Part shown: positions 16,937 through 25,039 of the stretch, in pieces | How the letters are laid out: each line of letters begins with the position of its first letter | How positions within the stretch are numbered: position 1 is the first letter of the stretch | Source: a bacterium HR20 | GTDB taxonomy: Bacteria; Bacteroidota; Ignavibacteria; Kapaibacteriales; NICIL-2 | Reading direction: 5' to 3' | Assembly: GCA_002898675.1 (NCBI GenBank) | Contig: BEHW01000008.1 | Location: 1-33,322 of the forward strand | DNA length: 33,322 nucleotides | Position numbers and translations under genes: made by a program | The notes under the pieces: model-generated | Seen by the model: only the letters and a program-made list of their open reading frames with translations | Database searches by the model: none | What the model was told of the DNA's origin: nothing

Positions 16937-17683
16937 ATGAAAGCGTTCCTCCAGGAACTTCTCCGCAGCCGGTGGAAGCGGACGCTCGCACTGGTATCCA
17001 TAAGTGCGGTCGGTGCACTCATCCTGCTCGACCAAGTCATCATGCCGCTTGTTATCCATAGCCGCTCAACGGTCACAGTGCCGAACGTCATTGGCATGGC
17101 CCAGGAACAAGCTGTTGCGTTGCTCAACCAACAGGGCCTTGTCGTGCAAGACGTCCAACAGCAGTACGATTCCACACAACCTGCCGGACGCGTCGTACTG
17201 CAATCGCCGTATCCTGGCGCTATAGTTCGCCAGGGTCGGCGAGTGTATCTGGTCGTCAGCCGTGGCGAAGAAACCGTGGCGCTGCCTTCGCTCGTAGGCA
17301 TGACTCTCCGCGAAGCACAGGTTGCACTCATCCGTTTGGGACTGCAATTGGGGAACGTAGAGACCACACCGTGTGAGCTTTCACTGCCCGGCGGGATTGT
17401 CGAACAGCTCCCACCGCCTGGCACACGCGTCCGCATCGGATCGAGCGTTGCGCTTGTGCTCTGCCAGGACACCGCACAAACCGTCGTTGTGCCGAATGTC
17501 CTCTACCGGAGCCAAGAGGAGGCAGCGTCGTTGCTCGCAGAAGCTGCGCTTGCACTCGGCGAAGTCGTCCTGCAGCGCGACGGTACATTTGCCCCTGGCA
17601 CTGTCCTCCGTCAGGAACCTGCAGCTGGTAGCCGGGTGCCGCGTTCGACGCCGATACGTCTGTGGGTTGCATCGGACCTATAG
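16937..17683 (+). CDS. Membrane-anchored protein with three PASTA domains
   Basis: A 248-residue protein with a short basic N-terminus, one transmembrane segment at about 16-40, and three successive PASTA domains in the periplasmic part: VPNVIGMAQEQAVALLNQQGL, LPSLVGMTLREAQVALIRLGL and VPNVLYRSQEEAASLLAEAAL, each followed by the characteristic P.PG.....G..V.L ending. PASTA domains usually bind muropeptides or beta-lactams. There is no kinase or transpeptidase domain, so it is probably a cell-wall-associated sensor or scaffold. It is divergent from the metallophosphoesterase (59-nt gap). Its TAG stop lies in the palindrome CTATAG, which also supplies the stop of the convergent pruA. Confidence 0.88.
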   Translation: MKAFLQELLRSRWKRTLALVSISAVGALILLDQVIMPLVIHSRSTVTVPNVIGMAQEQAVALLNQQGLVVQDVQQQYDSTQPAGRVVLQSPYPGAIVRQGRRVYLVVSRGEETVALPSLVGMTLREAQVALIRLGLQLGNVETTPCELSLPGGIVEQLPPPGTRVRIGSSVALVLCQDTAQTVVVPNVLYRSQEEAASLLAEAALALGEVVLQRDGTFAPGTVLRQEPAAGSRVPRSTPIRLWVASDL

Positions 17684-19249
17684 TTTTCGCGAGACGCTCT
17701 TTGCTTGGAGGAACAGCAACAGGTAGTCGCGTCCGCCTGCCTTCGAATCCGTTCCACTCATGTTGAATCCACCGAAGGGATGACCGCCGACGAGTGCTCC
17801 GGTGCACTTGCGGTTCAAGTAGAGATTGCCAACGTGGAATTCCACCCGTGCGCGCTCGAGCTTTTGGCGATTACGCGAATACACCGATCCCGTAAGACCG
17901 TAGATCGTACCATTGGCAATGCGGAGTGCATCATCGAAGTCGCGCGCTTTGATCACCGCAAGCACAGGACCGAAGATCTCCTCTTGGGCAATTCGTGCAT
18001 CAGGTTTGACATCAATGAACACCGTCGGTTCGATGTAGTAGCCTCCGCTCGGATCGTCAATCGCGTTGCCGCCGATGAGGAGCTTGCCCTCTTGCTTGCC
18101 AATCTCGATGTAGCGCAGGATCGTATTCTTCTGCCGCTCGTTGACTACTGGTCCAACGGGGAAATTCTCCTCTGGCGGTCCGATGCGGAGTGCTGCAACA
18201 GCATCGCGGAGCTTAGCAACGAACTCTTTGTAGATGGCACGATCAACAATAGCGCGCGAGCACGCCGAGCATTTTTGCCCCTGAAATCCGAACGCAGAGA
18301 CCACCACACCCTGAACGGCAGCATCGAGATCTGCTTGGCTATCCACAATGATCGCATCCTTGCCGCCCATCTCGGCGATGACCCGCTTGATCCAGATTTG
18401 CCCTGGCTGCGGTTTTGCTGCAAGCTCGTTGATGTGCAAGCCAACCTCCATGGAGCCAGTAAACGCGACGAAGCGTGTCTTCGGATGCGCGACCAGGTAA
18501 TCGCCTGCTTCGGCACCGCTGGCAACCAGGAAGTTGAGCACTCCATCGGGCAGCCCAACCGAGCGCATGATGTCCGCAAAGAGCCAGCCCATCATCGGAG
18601 AATCGCTCGATGGTTTGAGCACGACTGTATTCCCCGTCACAATTGCCGCGCTGGTCATGCCAACCAAGATCGCGAACGGGAAATTCCACGGCGGCAGAAT
18701 AATCCCAACACCAAGCGGAATGTAGAACAGTTCGTTGGCTTCGCCTGGTACAGGAGTAACAGGCTGCGGTTGCCCATAGCGGAGCATCTCTCGTCCGTAG
18801 AATTCGAGGAAGTCAATTGCCTCACAGGTATCGGCATCGGCTTCGCTGTAGTTTTTTCCCACCTCGCTGATCATCCAGGCATTGATCTCGAAACGACGCC
18901 GACGAATTTCTCGCGCGGCCTTGAACAGATACTGCGCACGTTGCTTCGGCGGAACGTTCTTCCACGATTCGAACGCCTTGAGCGCTGCATTGATTGCTTG
19001 CTCGGCATGTTCAGTGCCGCTTTTCTGGAAGACCCCGATCACCTCGTTGGGATGAGCAGGATTGCGCGATATGGTTTTCGCTTCGGTCAAAAGCTTTTTT
19101 CCGCCGACAATGTTCGGGTACTCTTTGCCGAACTGCGTGCGAACACGTTCGAGGGCTGCACGCTGCTTGCGGAGATTGGTCGGGTTGGTAAAATCGAGGA
19201 CAGGTTCGTTGCGGAACTCTTTCACTGGAACGCATCGTGATGGGTTCAA
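17678..19249 (-). CDS. pruA: 1-pyrroline-5-carboxylate dehydrogenase (P5C dehydrogenase)
   Basis: A 523-residue aldehyde dehydrogenase that oxidises glutamate semialdehyde/P5C to glutamate with NAD in proline catabolism. It follows the stand-alone RocA/PruA pattern: N-terminus FRNEPVLDFTNPTNLRKQRAAL, PPWNFPFAI with the catalytic Asn189, FTGSMEVG, the general-base Glu293 in IAEMGGKD, the nucleophilic cysteine C327 in GFQGQKCSACSR, and EEIFGPVLAV. The length matches RocA (about 515). There is no proline dehydrogenase domain, so PutA is excluded. It is the last gene of a run with the histidine kinase (15 nt upstream) and the XRE-cupin regulator. Its stop shares CTATAG with the convergent PASTA gene. 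Confidence 0.93.
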   Translation of the reverse strand: MNPSRCVPVKEFRNEPVLDFTNPTNLRKQRAALERVRTQFGKEYPNIVGGKKLLTEAKTISRNPAHPNEVIGVFQKSGTEHAEQAINAALKAFESWKNVPPKQRAQYLFKAAREIRRRRFEINAWMISEVGKNYSEADADTCEAIDFLEFYGREMLRYGQPQPVTPVPGEANELFYIPLGVGIILPPWNFPFAILVGMTSAAIVTGNTVVLKPSSDSPMMGWLFADIMRSVGLPDGVLNFLVASGAEAGDYLVAHPKTRFVAFTGSMEVGLHINELAAKPQPGQIWIKRVIAEMGGKDAIIVDSQADLDAAVQGVVVSAFGFQGQKCSACSRAIVDRAIYKEFVAKLRDAVAALRIGPPEENFPVGPVVNERQKNTILRYIEIGKQEGKLLIGGNAIDDPSGGYYIEPTVFIDVKPDARIAQEEIFGPVLAVIKARDFDDALRIANGTIYGLTGSVYSRNRQKLERARVEFHVGNLYLNRKCTGALVGGHPFGGFNMSGTDSKAGGRDYLLLFLQAKSVSRKL

Positions 19250-19264
19250 CGTCGCGCTGCAAAG

Positions 19265-21139
19265 TTACGCCGGTGCGGTGGAACTGCCGTGCCGCATTCT
19301 CCCGAGTGTTTCAAGAAGCATCGTATCCGTAAACGGCTTTGCCAAGAAAGCGGTAACGACTGTTTCCTCCAATTCAGCAAGCGACTGCCGTTCTAAGAGA
19401 CTGCACAGAAGGATGATCCGGAGTTCTGGCTTGAGCTCTTTCATCGCGCGAAGCTTATCGAGCGGGAATGGGACACTGTCGGCATCATCAGCGAGCACGA
19501 TGTCAATACTGCTAGCATTTCCAACGAACGTGGCAAGCGCCTCCGCTGGGGATGTGGCCTCAAGAACTGTGCATCCGGCGTCTTCGAGTGTGGCAGCGAC
19601 AAGATTCCGGACCGTTGCGCTCGGCGAGGCAACGAGCACCGCGGTTTGCCCCACTGGATGCTCTTGACCAATGGGGAAAAATAGACTCACTCGCGTACCT
19701 GCTGGATTGCTCTCGATGTCAATTGTGCCACGATGTCGCTTGACGATTGTCAGCACTGTGTAAAGACCCAGTCCAGGATGATCTGGCTTAGTGGTGACAA
19801 ATGGCTCGAACAGCGTCGAGCGTATCTCTTCGGGGATGCCTCCGCCGGTATCGGCAACTTCGAAGACAACGTAGGTGCCGTCGCCAAGTCCTCTCGCGGT
19901 GAGCCGCGGATCCTCTGGCATTGCACGGTAAGCAGCCAGAGTGATCATTCCGCCACGTTTGTGGAGTTCGTCGGCTGCATTTGAAACGAGATTCGACAGC
20001 GCTTGCACCACTTGCGCACGATCGGCAATGACCGGTGGAATATCCGGCGCTGGCTGATTGACCACCAGCTCGATGGTTGATGGAAGCACGGGGCGGAAGG
20101 TGCCAGCTACCTCCTGGAGGACCTCTGCTGGACGGATAGGTTCACGTCGGATGTCTTGCGAGCGTGCGAAGCTGAGCACTTGACGGACAAGCTCTGCCCC
20201 ACGCTTTGCCGATTGCTCGATCATGCCGAGAACCTTCCGCGTCCGTTCGTCCGAGGCAGTGCGCAGGAGGGTCTGCACACCAAGCATAATCGGCGAAAGA
20301 AGATTGTTGATGTCATGCGCAATTCCGCTGGCAAGCATTCCCAGCACGTCTGTGCGCTGCCGTTCGAGCTGCTCCTGCTCACGACGGCGGCGTTCGGTGA
20401 CGTCATGCAGAAAGTAAATCATCACCTCTTGCCCTGAAACTATTGCTCGCTGCATGCGCATGACAGCGTAGCGCAGCCGTCCATCACGCTGCGGAATAGC
20501 AAGATCGGTGGTGTGGTCGGTGCTTTTTGGCCACCGGGTGAGTTCCTCGCCGATGAGTTCACCGCTGGAACGACCGAGCAGTTCCTGTGCTGCAGCATTG
20601 AGGTAGAGGATGCGACCGGTAGCATCGGTCATGATCACTGCATCGGGAAGGAACTCCAGGAGCGCCCGATACTGCGCTTGCGACTGGCGAAGCTGGTCGG
20701 TAGCTTCTGCAAGTTGACGTTCCAACTGCGCACGCTCCCATGCTGCAAGGAGTGTACGCAGCAGCGCAGTTGCGGTGTACTCTCCCTTGACCAAGTACCC
20801 CTGCACGTTTGCGTAAACGGCATGGCGCAGCATTGCGGTATCGTCATCTGCGGTAACGACTACGATTGCGCAGTGGGGCAGCACACGGCGGAGCGCATGG
20901 AGCGTTTCGATTCCCTGGCTGTCGGGCAAGTAGAGGTCCACAATGCAGATGTCTGGCTCGTGAGCGCGAGCATTCATCACCGCTTCCCCGAGCGTCGTTG
21001 CGTAGTGAACATCGAACGTTAGGTCATCCCACACTCTCGATTGCCCGAGCTGGCGGGCTAAAATTTGCCGGTCGAGTGGATGATCCTCGATGCAGAGAAT
21101 TCGGAGTGCGCGTCTGCGAGTACCAGGAGGTTGGCTCAT
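19265..21139 (-). CDS. Hybrid histidine kinase REC-PAS-HisKA-HATPase-REC
   Basis: A 624-residue cytoplasmic sensor kinase without transmembrane segments. Domains in order: an intact receiver at 11-135 (acidic E18/D19, phosphoacceptor D68, T96, K118); PAS at about 152-250; HisKA with phosphorylatable H275 in GIAHDINNLLSP; HATPase with the N box LSNLVSNAADEL, DTGGGI (D430), FEPFVTTK and GLGLY; and a C-terminal receiver-like domain at about 500-617. That last domain has AS where the acidic pair should be, although it keeps a candidate D551/D552 and K601, so it may be degenerate. The signal and output are unknown. The ATG at 21139 is chosen because the receiver begins directly after it. The start is 1 nt past the stop of the XRE-cupin gene, and pruA follows. 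Confidence 0.9.
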   Translation of the reverse strand: MSQPPGTRRRALRILCIEDHPLDRQILARQLGQSRVWDDLTFDVHYATTLGEAVMNARAHEPDICIVDLYLPDSQGIETLHALRRVLPHCAIVVVTADDDTAMLRHAVYANVQGYLVKGEYTATALLRTLLAAWERAQLERQLAEATDQLRQSQAQYRALLEFLPDAVIMTDATGRILYLNAAAQELLGRSSGELIGEELTRWPKSTDHTTDLAIPQRDGRLRYAVMRMQRAIVSGQEVMIYFLHDVTERRRREQEQLERQRTDVLGMLASGIAHDINNLLSPIMLGVQTLLRTASDERTRKVLGMIEQSAKRGAELVRQVLSFARSQDIRREPIRPAEVLQEVAGTFRPVLPSTIELVVNQPAPDIPPVIADRAQVVQALSNLVSNAADELHKRGGMITLAAYRAMPEDPRLTARGLGDGTYVVFEVADTGGGIPEEIRSTLFEPFVTTKPDHPGLGLYTVLTIVKRHRGTIDIESNPAGTRVSLFFPIGQEHPVGQTAVLVASPSATVRNLVAATLEDAGCTVLEATSPAEALATFVGNASSIDIVLADDADSVPFPLDKLRAMKELKPELRIILLCSLLERQSLAELEETVVTAFLAKPFTDTMLLETLGRMRHGSSTAPA

Positions 21140-21140
21140 A

Positions 21141-21755
21141 CTACAGCCATGCTCGTTCCACCCAAATATAGGCACTGGAAGCAGTCGAGGTATGATTGCG
21201 GAAACGGTGAGGCAGCTTTGGTGGAATGACCAAGAAACCGCTTTCGCACAGCAAATGCTCCCGCTGTGGTGTCTCGACCAAGAGCGCACCACGTGCACAT
21301 ACAACAGTGCATCGCACCGGCAAGGAAAGGTGCGGCTGCCACAGCTCAGTGCCTGCAGGGAGATGGAGAAGCAAGTGCTCGGGGTCGTCGGCAGAAAATA
21401 TTGGAGCAAGTAACACAAGCTGTGGCTCACGCGGGTCTTGTCCGATCAGCGGGATGGGCGTTGGCTCGATCGCACGATATTCGGTGGAGCTCTCGATTCT
21501 CTCTGGCTGGAGCAATCGCTCGATGTAGGAAAGGAAGACGCCGAGCGAATAGCCGTAGAGGCTTACAACACGGCGCAGGTGCTCACCCCCGAGCATTCGT
21601 CGGCCGTGCTCAGCATTGGCAAGGTGCGATACGGAAACGCCTGCGACGTGCGCTACCTCGGCGAGCGTCTTCCCCGCCTTTCGGCGGAGTGCACGGAGAT
21701 TTGCACCGATGAGCTGGGCGCGCTCCCGATAGGAGCGACTCTCGTCGAAGTCCAT
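21141..21755 (-). CDS. XRE-family regulator with C-terminal cupin domain
   Basis: A 204-residue transcription regulator. An HTH of the XRE type lies at about 13-70 (IGANLRALRRKAGKTLAEVAHVAGVSVSHLANAEHG). A cupin-type sensor fold lies at about 105-200 (LLLHLPAGTE, VVCARGALLVET, SGFLVIPPKLPHRFRN). Proteins of this layout usually repress nearby catabolic genes and respond to small molecules. It sits at the head of a minus-strand run with the hybrid kinase and pruA, so pruA is one plausible target. The ATG at 21755, with GGAA shortly upstream, is preferred over the one at 21785, which would leave only 8 nt to the divergent dedA start. Confidence 0.85.
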   Translation of the reverse strand: MDFDESRSYRERAQLIGANLRALRRKAGKTLAEVAHVAGVSVSHLANAEHGRRMLGGEHLRRVVSLYGYSLGVFLSYIERLLQPERIESSTEYRAIEPTPIPLIGQDPREPQLVLLAPIFSADDPEHLLLHLPAGTELWQPHLSLPVRCTVVCARGALLVETPQREHLLCESGFLVIPPKLPHRFRNHTSTASSAYIWVERAWL

Positions 21756-21793
21756 CGTTCCGTAAACTTGTGAGGAATTCTGCATGCAAAGCT

Positions 21794-22435
21794 ATGCTCG
21801 ACCAGCTGATTGAATCGCTCGCATCGTTGCCTTCGTGGGGTGTGGTGATTGCTGCCTTTGCAATCACGTACACCGAAAACATTCTCCCACCCTCTCCGAG
21901 CGACGTATTGTTGGTGTTCATCGGGACGCTCGTCGGCATCGGTGCGGCTGGTTTTGGAATCACGCTGGCAAGCGCTACGATAGGGAGCATCACGGGCTTC
22001 TACACGATGTTCACCATTGGACGAATCTTCGGTGACCGCTTGATGCAATCCCGCTTCGGGAAGCTCTTTCCCATCGAGCTGCTCCTCCGCGCCGAGCAAT
22101 GGTTCCAGCGTTGGGGCTACTACATCATCGTTGCCAATCGGTTTCTCTCCGGAACGCGGTCGGTTATTTCCCTCTTTGCTGGGATGTCGCACTTAGAGCC
22201 AGTTCGCACAACAATCCTCTGCGGTGTGAGCGCACTTGTCTGGAACGCGCTGCTGCTGTGGGCGGGGATGGAACTCGGTCAGAACTGGCGAGTCGTCGAG
22301 GAATACTTCCACACCTACGGCGTTGTCTTTTGGACAGTGCTTGGGATCGCTACTGCGGCCATAGCGCTGCGAATGTTCCTGCGTCGGCGGCTCAACGCAG
22401 AATCCGACAATCGGCAAGTGCGCGATAAGGTATAG
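21794..22435 (+). CDS. DedA-family inner membrane protein
   Basis: A 213-residue polytopic protein of the DedA/SNARE-associated family, whose members act in lipid-carrier recycling and membrane homeostasis (undecaprenyl-phosphate or phospholipid flipping). Family marks are ENILPPSPSDVLLVFIGTLVG near the N-terminus and ANRFLSGTRSVISLFAGMSHL in the second half, with conserved Arg and Gly, plus four to five hydrophobic stretches. The ATG at 21794 is chosen because the upstream alternative (21770) would run into the divergent regulator. The 3' end overlaps the convergent lipoprotein gene by 44 nt. Confidence 0.87.
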   Translation: MLDQLIESLASLPSWGVVIAAFAITYTENILPPSPSDVLLVFIGTLVGIGAAGFGITLASATIGSITGFYTMFTIGRIFGDRLMQSRFGKLFPIELLLRAEQWFQRWGYYIIVANRFLSGTRSVISLFAGMSHLEPVRTTILCGVSALVWNALLLWAGMELGQNWRVVEEYFHTYGVVFWTVLGIATAAIALRMFLRRRLNAESDNRQVRDKV

Positions 22436-22988
22436 TCGGGTAGAGCCTCCGTAACCGCTCGAAGAGTTGCTCAGCTGTTTGCCGCTGACCACGCATGCAG
22501 AAGACATGTCCCAATCGCACAAGTGCGCGCTGATGGACGTCCGGTGGCACTCCATAGGTTCGATAGGCAATTTCTCCGAGCAGAAGGCTTGCACGGTTGT
22601 AGTCTCCGTTGAGTGCCCAGCATTCTCCGAGCTGAAAGAGCGCCTCCCAGTAGATCGAATCGCGCTCGCTATGAGATTCCACGATTGCCACAAGCGCACT
22701 GCTCGCACGGGAGGGTCCGCTCTGCAAGCACCACGTGACCGCTGTGTCCAACGATGGGGCTTCCCTTGCGACAGTTTCCTTGTGCGCTGGCACCGGCATC
22801 GTACCGGCAAGGATGCGCAGCGTGTCCTGAAAGCGGTGCTGCCTCTGTTCAGCTCTCATTTGCGGCTGGATTTGCACTGCCTTCGGCAACGTTCGTAGCG
22901 GTAGCAGGCAGCCACCCAGCAGCATGCTGCAGGCTCCCCCACCAAGCAGGAGAGCCCACAGCACCACGCTGCTACGAGGCGTTCCCAT
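22392..22988 (-). CDS. Putative lipoprotein with C-terminal TPR-like repeats
   Basis: A 198-residue protein of unknown function. The ATG at 22988 begins a hydrophobic leader (SSVVLWALLLGGGACSMLLGG) with two candidate lipidation cysteines, C20 (GGAC) and C27 (LGGC), so lipid anchoring is likely though not certain. The C-terminal half looks like two TPR-type helix pairs (YWEALFQLGECWALNGDYNRA, ALVRLGHVFCMRGQRQTAEQLFERL), as in periplasmic assembly or scaffold lipoproteins. The start overlaps the end of the fabL-like gene by 17 nt, implying coupling. The end overlaps dedA by 44 nt on the opposite strand. Confidence 0.68.
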   Translation of the reverse strand: MGTPRSSVVLWALLLGGGACSMLLGGCLLPLRTLPKAVQIQPQMRAEQRQHRFQDTLRILAGTMPVPAHKETVAREAPSLDTAVTWCLQSGPSRASSALVAIVESHSERDSIYWEALFQLGECWALNGDYNRASLLLGEIAYRTYGVPPDVHQRALVRLGHVFCMRGQRQTAEQLFERLRRLYPTIPYRALADCRILR

Positions 22989-23796
22989 CCCACCAGGTGA
23001 TGTCAATCGCATCTTCTCCACCGTCGGCACCGAGGACGTGTGCATTGATCCACTGCGCTTCTGGACGCACCAGCAGCGTAATAATCGCAGCGACGTCCTC
23101 CGGTGTGGTGAGCCGATGGTTCGGATTGCGCATGAGTGCGTTGGCAATCAGCCGCTCATTGCCCGGGATCTTCCGGAGCGCTGGCGTATCGGTCACTCCC
23201 GCTCGAATGGCATTGACGGTGATCTCCATCGGTGCCAGTTCGAGCGCAAGCTGACGCGTGTAGGACTCGAGCGCTGCTTTTGCTGCTGACACCGCACCGT
23301 ACATCGGCAAGTTTCGGTGGCTGCCAGCACTGGTGAGCGAGAGTATCCGACCCCGACGCAGAAGCATTCCCTCCGTGTAGAGGTCTTGAACCCAATACAC
23401 CAGCGAGTTTGCCATCACATCGAGCGTCATCTCCAGTTGACTCTGCGTGATGGCATCCTCACGCGAGGGCGCAACAAGTGGCCGGAGTGACCCGAACGCT
23501 AATGAGTGGAGCACGACGTACACTCCACTGCCTGGGCGCTCACCGAATTCAGTCCGGAGCGCAGCAATGATTTCGGCGCGACGCGCAGCATCGGCAGCGT
23601 TGGCTTTGAAAAACAGCGTCCGCACACCATAGGACTGAATCTTGCTCTTGAGCTCTTCGACTGCTGGCAACGTAGCTGCACGATCAAGATGCACTCCTAT
23701 GATGGGGTAGCCCTCAGCTGCCAATGCCAATGCTGCTGCGCGACCGAACCCACTGGATGCTCCCAGAATGAGCGCATAGCACTGCTCTTTGTTCAT
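22972..23796 (-). CDS. Enoyl-ACP reductase-like SDR (FabL type)
   Basis: A 274-residue short-chain dehydrogenase/reductase. The nucleotide-binding motif is GASSGFGRA (12-20). The active site has the Y166-x6-K173 spacing of enoyl-ACP reductases rather than the usual Y-x3-K of SDRs, and the FabI-like segment VLHSLAFGSLRPL. The C-terminal half (SAAKAALESYTRQLALELAPMEITVNAI...TDTPALRKIPGNERL) recalls Bacillus FabL, an NADPH-dependent enoyl-ACP reductase of fatty-acid elongation. The ATG at 23796 is preferred to an in-frame TTG at 23808. It lies in a run with the polyprenol-kinase-like gene and an unknown gene upstream and a lipoprotein gene downstream. Confidence 0.78.
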   Translation of the reverse strand: MNKEQCYALILGASSGFGRAAALALAAEGYPIIGVHLDRAATLPAVEELKSKIQSYGVRTLFFKANAADAARRAEIIAALRTEFGERPGSGVYVVLHSLAFGSLRPLVAPSREDAITQSQLEMTLDVMANSLVYWVQDLYTEGMLLRRGRILSLTSAGSHRNLPMYGAVSAAKAALESYTRQLALELAPMEITVNAIRAGVTDTPALRKIPGNERLIANALMRNPNHRLTTPEDVAAIITLLVRPEAQWINAHVLGADGGEDAIDITWWDGNAS

Positions 23797-23818
23797 ACGG
23801 CAGCTCAAATGTGAAACA

Positions 23819-24346
23819 TCAGGACGCAGGACGCCGAATCAACGACGCCCAACGATAACCGTCTCCAGGAACGTACAAGCGTGTGCGCAGTACCATCAAT
23901 GTGTCCCGACCGAACAACATCCATGGCGTCGAAAACCGCACGGCGACGTACCCACTATCAACAACCTCGAGTTTCGTCAGCCGGTCAATGATTGCAGGGT
24001 TATTCCGCGTCAGCATGGCAATATCTTCTGGACGGAGACCGCGCCGATCATCAGGATTGACGACGTAAAGCTCCAACTGAACAGCGCCCGTGTCGTCCAG
24101 GTGCTTGGGAATGAGCCGATGGTAGAGCATCGTCGCATAGCGCGCGATGTAGCCAGAATCGTAGCGATTTGCTTCGACCGTTGCGAGGACCCAGCGAAAG
24201 CCATTGGCAAGCGTGGTATCGAAGACATCCACTGTGCGCATTCGTACAATCGTTGGCGTCTCGACACGGAGCACAAGCAGAGCAGTTCCCACTATGACCA
24301 CAGCAATAACGACGCCAGCAACTGCAGCCCAATCGAAGCGTTTCAT
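23819..24346 (-). CDS. Unknown membrane-anchored protein
   Basis: A 175-residue protein not recognised from any family. It has one N-terminal transmembrane segment at about 6-28 (WAAVAGVVIAVVIVGTALLVL), then a soluble mixed alpha/beta region, presumably periplasmic, with no cysteine or obvious catalytic motif. The segment GRDTLMVLRTRLYVPGDGYRWASLIRR closes the protein. The start forms an ATGA overlap with the stop of the polyprenol-kinase-like gene, and the FabL-like gene begins 22 nt after its stop, so a role in the same lipid-related transcript is plausible. It looks like a real gene because of the coupling and the clean anchor. Confidence 0.7.
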   Translation of the reverse strand: MKRFDWAAVAGVVIAVVIVGTALLVLRVETPTIVRMRTVDVFDTTLANGFRWVLATVEANRYDSGYIARYATMLYHRLIPKHLDDTGAVQLELYVVNPDDRRGLRPEDIAMLTRNNPAIIDRLTKLEVVDSGYVAVRFSTPWMLFGRDTLMVLRTRLYVPGDGYRWASLIRRPAS

Positions 24347-25035
24347 TCAACCTGAAGGAGTAGTTCACCCGAAGGAATAACTACCGCCAGTAGCCACATC
24401 ACCACCCCGATGCTCAGCGGAATCGAGACGTTGTCGTCCATCTTGAGCCGAATCGAAAGATTTTCAGCTATTGCCCCGACCAGCGCAGCACACGCGGCAA
24501 TGGCGAAATAGATCGCTGGTAGACGGTAGAGCGTCCCAATCACTGCAATGACCACTAATGCCGACACAACGAAGGCGAGCGTGCCTTCGAGCGTTTTATC
24601 CAAAAACCGATGCGAACCGTAGCGGCGGCCAATGATCGCAGCGCTGATATCACTGATGATCAGAATCGCAAACGAGGTCACCGCGATGAGCTTGGGAAAG
24701 AGTGCAACGACAATGCATGCGCTGATGAGCACATAGGACGCACCATTGAGCAGCAGCCGATCGTTGCGCAGTTCATGTGGGCGCAGCAGTGGGCCGACGA
24801 TCCGGAGTGCCAACCGTCGCACCGGCATGCTCCAGTGGATGAGCACATCAGCAATAACAAACGCGAGCGTCAGTGGCACCAGAATCATGAGTGCTTGCTG
24901 GCGGCTCATGAGTGCGTAGCCAATCGGAATTGAAAGCGATACCAGATGAATCCCTTTTCGCAAAAGCTCGGCGCCGAACGAAATGTCCTCCCGATCGTCG
25001 AGCGGTAATTTCGCATTTTGTTCAACAGCCTGCAT
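24343..25035 (-). CDS. Diacylglycerol/polyprenol (dolichol/phytol) kinase-like membrane protein
   Basis: A 230-residue, highly hydrophobic protein of the SEC59/DGK1/VTE5 group, whose members phosphorylate polyprenols, phytol or diacylglycerol with CTP. Family marks are LLRKGIHLVSLSIPIGYAL at the start, SDISAAIIGRRYGSHRF (the DGAA-like site, here SDISAA), KTLEGTLAF, and about six membrane helices. The in-frame ATG at 25035 is chosen because the one at 25041 would overlap the divergent ispE start. Either is possible. The substrate cannot be read from sequence. The head-to-head ispE belongs to isoprenoid synthesis, which hints at a prenol substrate. Confidence 0.8.
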   Translation of the reverse strand: MQAVEQNAKLPLDDREDISFGAELLRKGIHLVSLSIPIGYALMSRQQALMILVPLTLAFVIADVLIHWSMPVRRLALRIVGPLLRPHELRNDRLLLNGASYVLISACIVVALFPKLIAVTSFAILIISDISAAIIGRRYGSHRFLDKTLEGTLAFVVSALVVIAVIGTLYRLPAIYFAIAACAALVGAIAENLSIRLKMDDNVSIPLSIGVVMWLLAVVIPSGELLLQVE

Positions 25036-25039
25036 ACTC

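Noticed and set aside
17705..19240. 511-codon open frame on the plus strand across pruA
   Set aside because: It is antisense to a clearly coding P5C dehydrogenase. Its translation is rich in His, Arg and Cys without any domain, so it is a codon-bias shadow.
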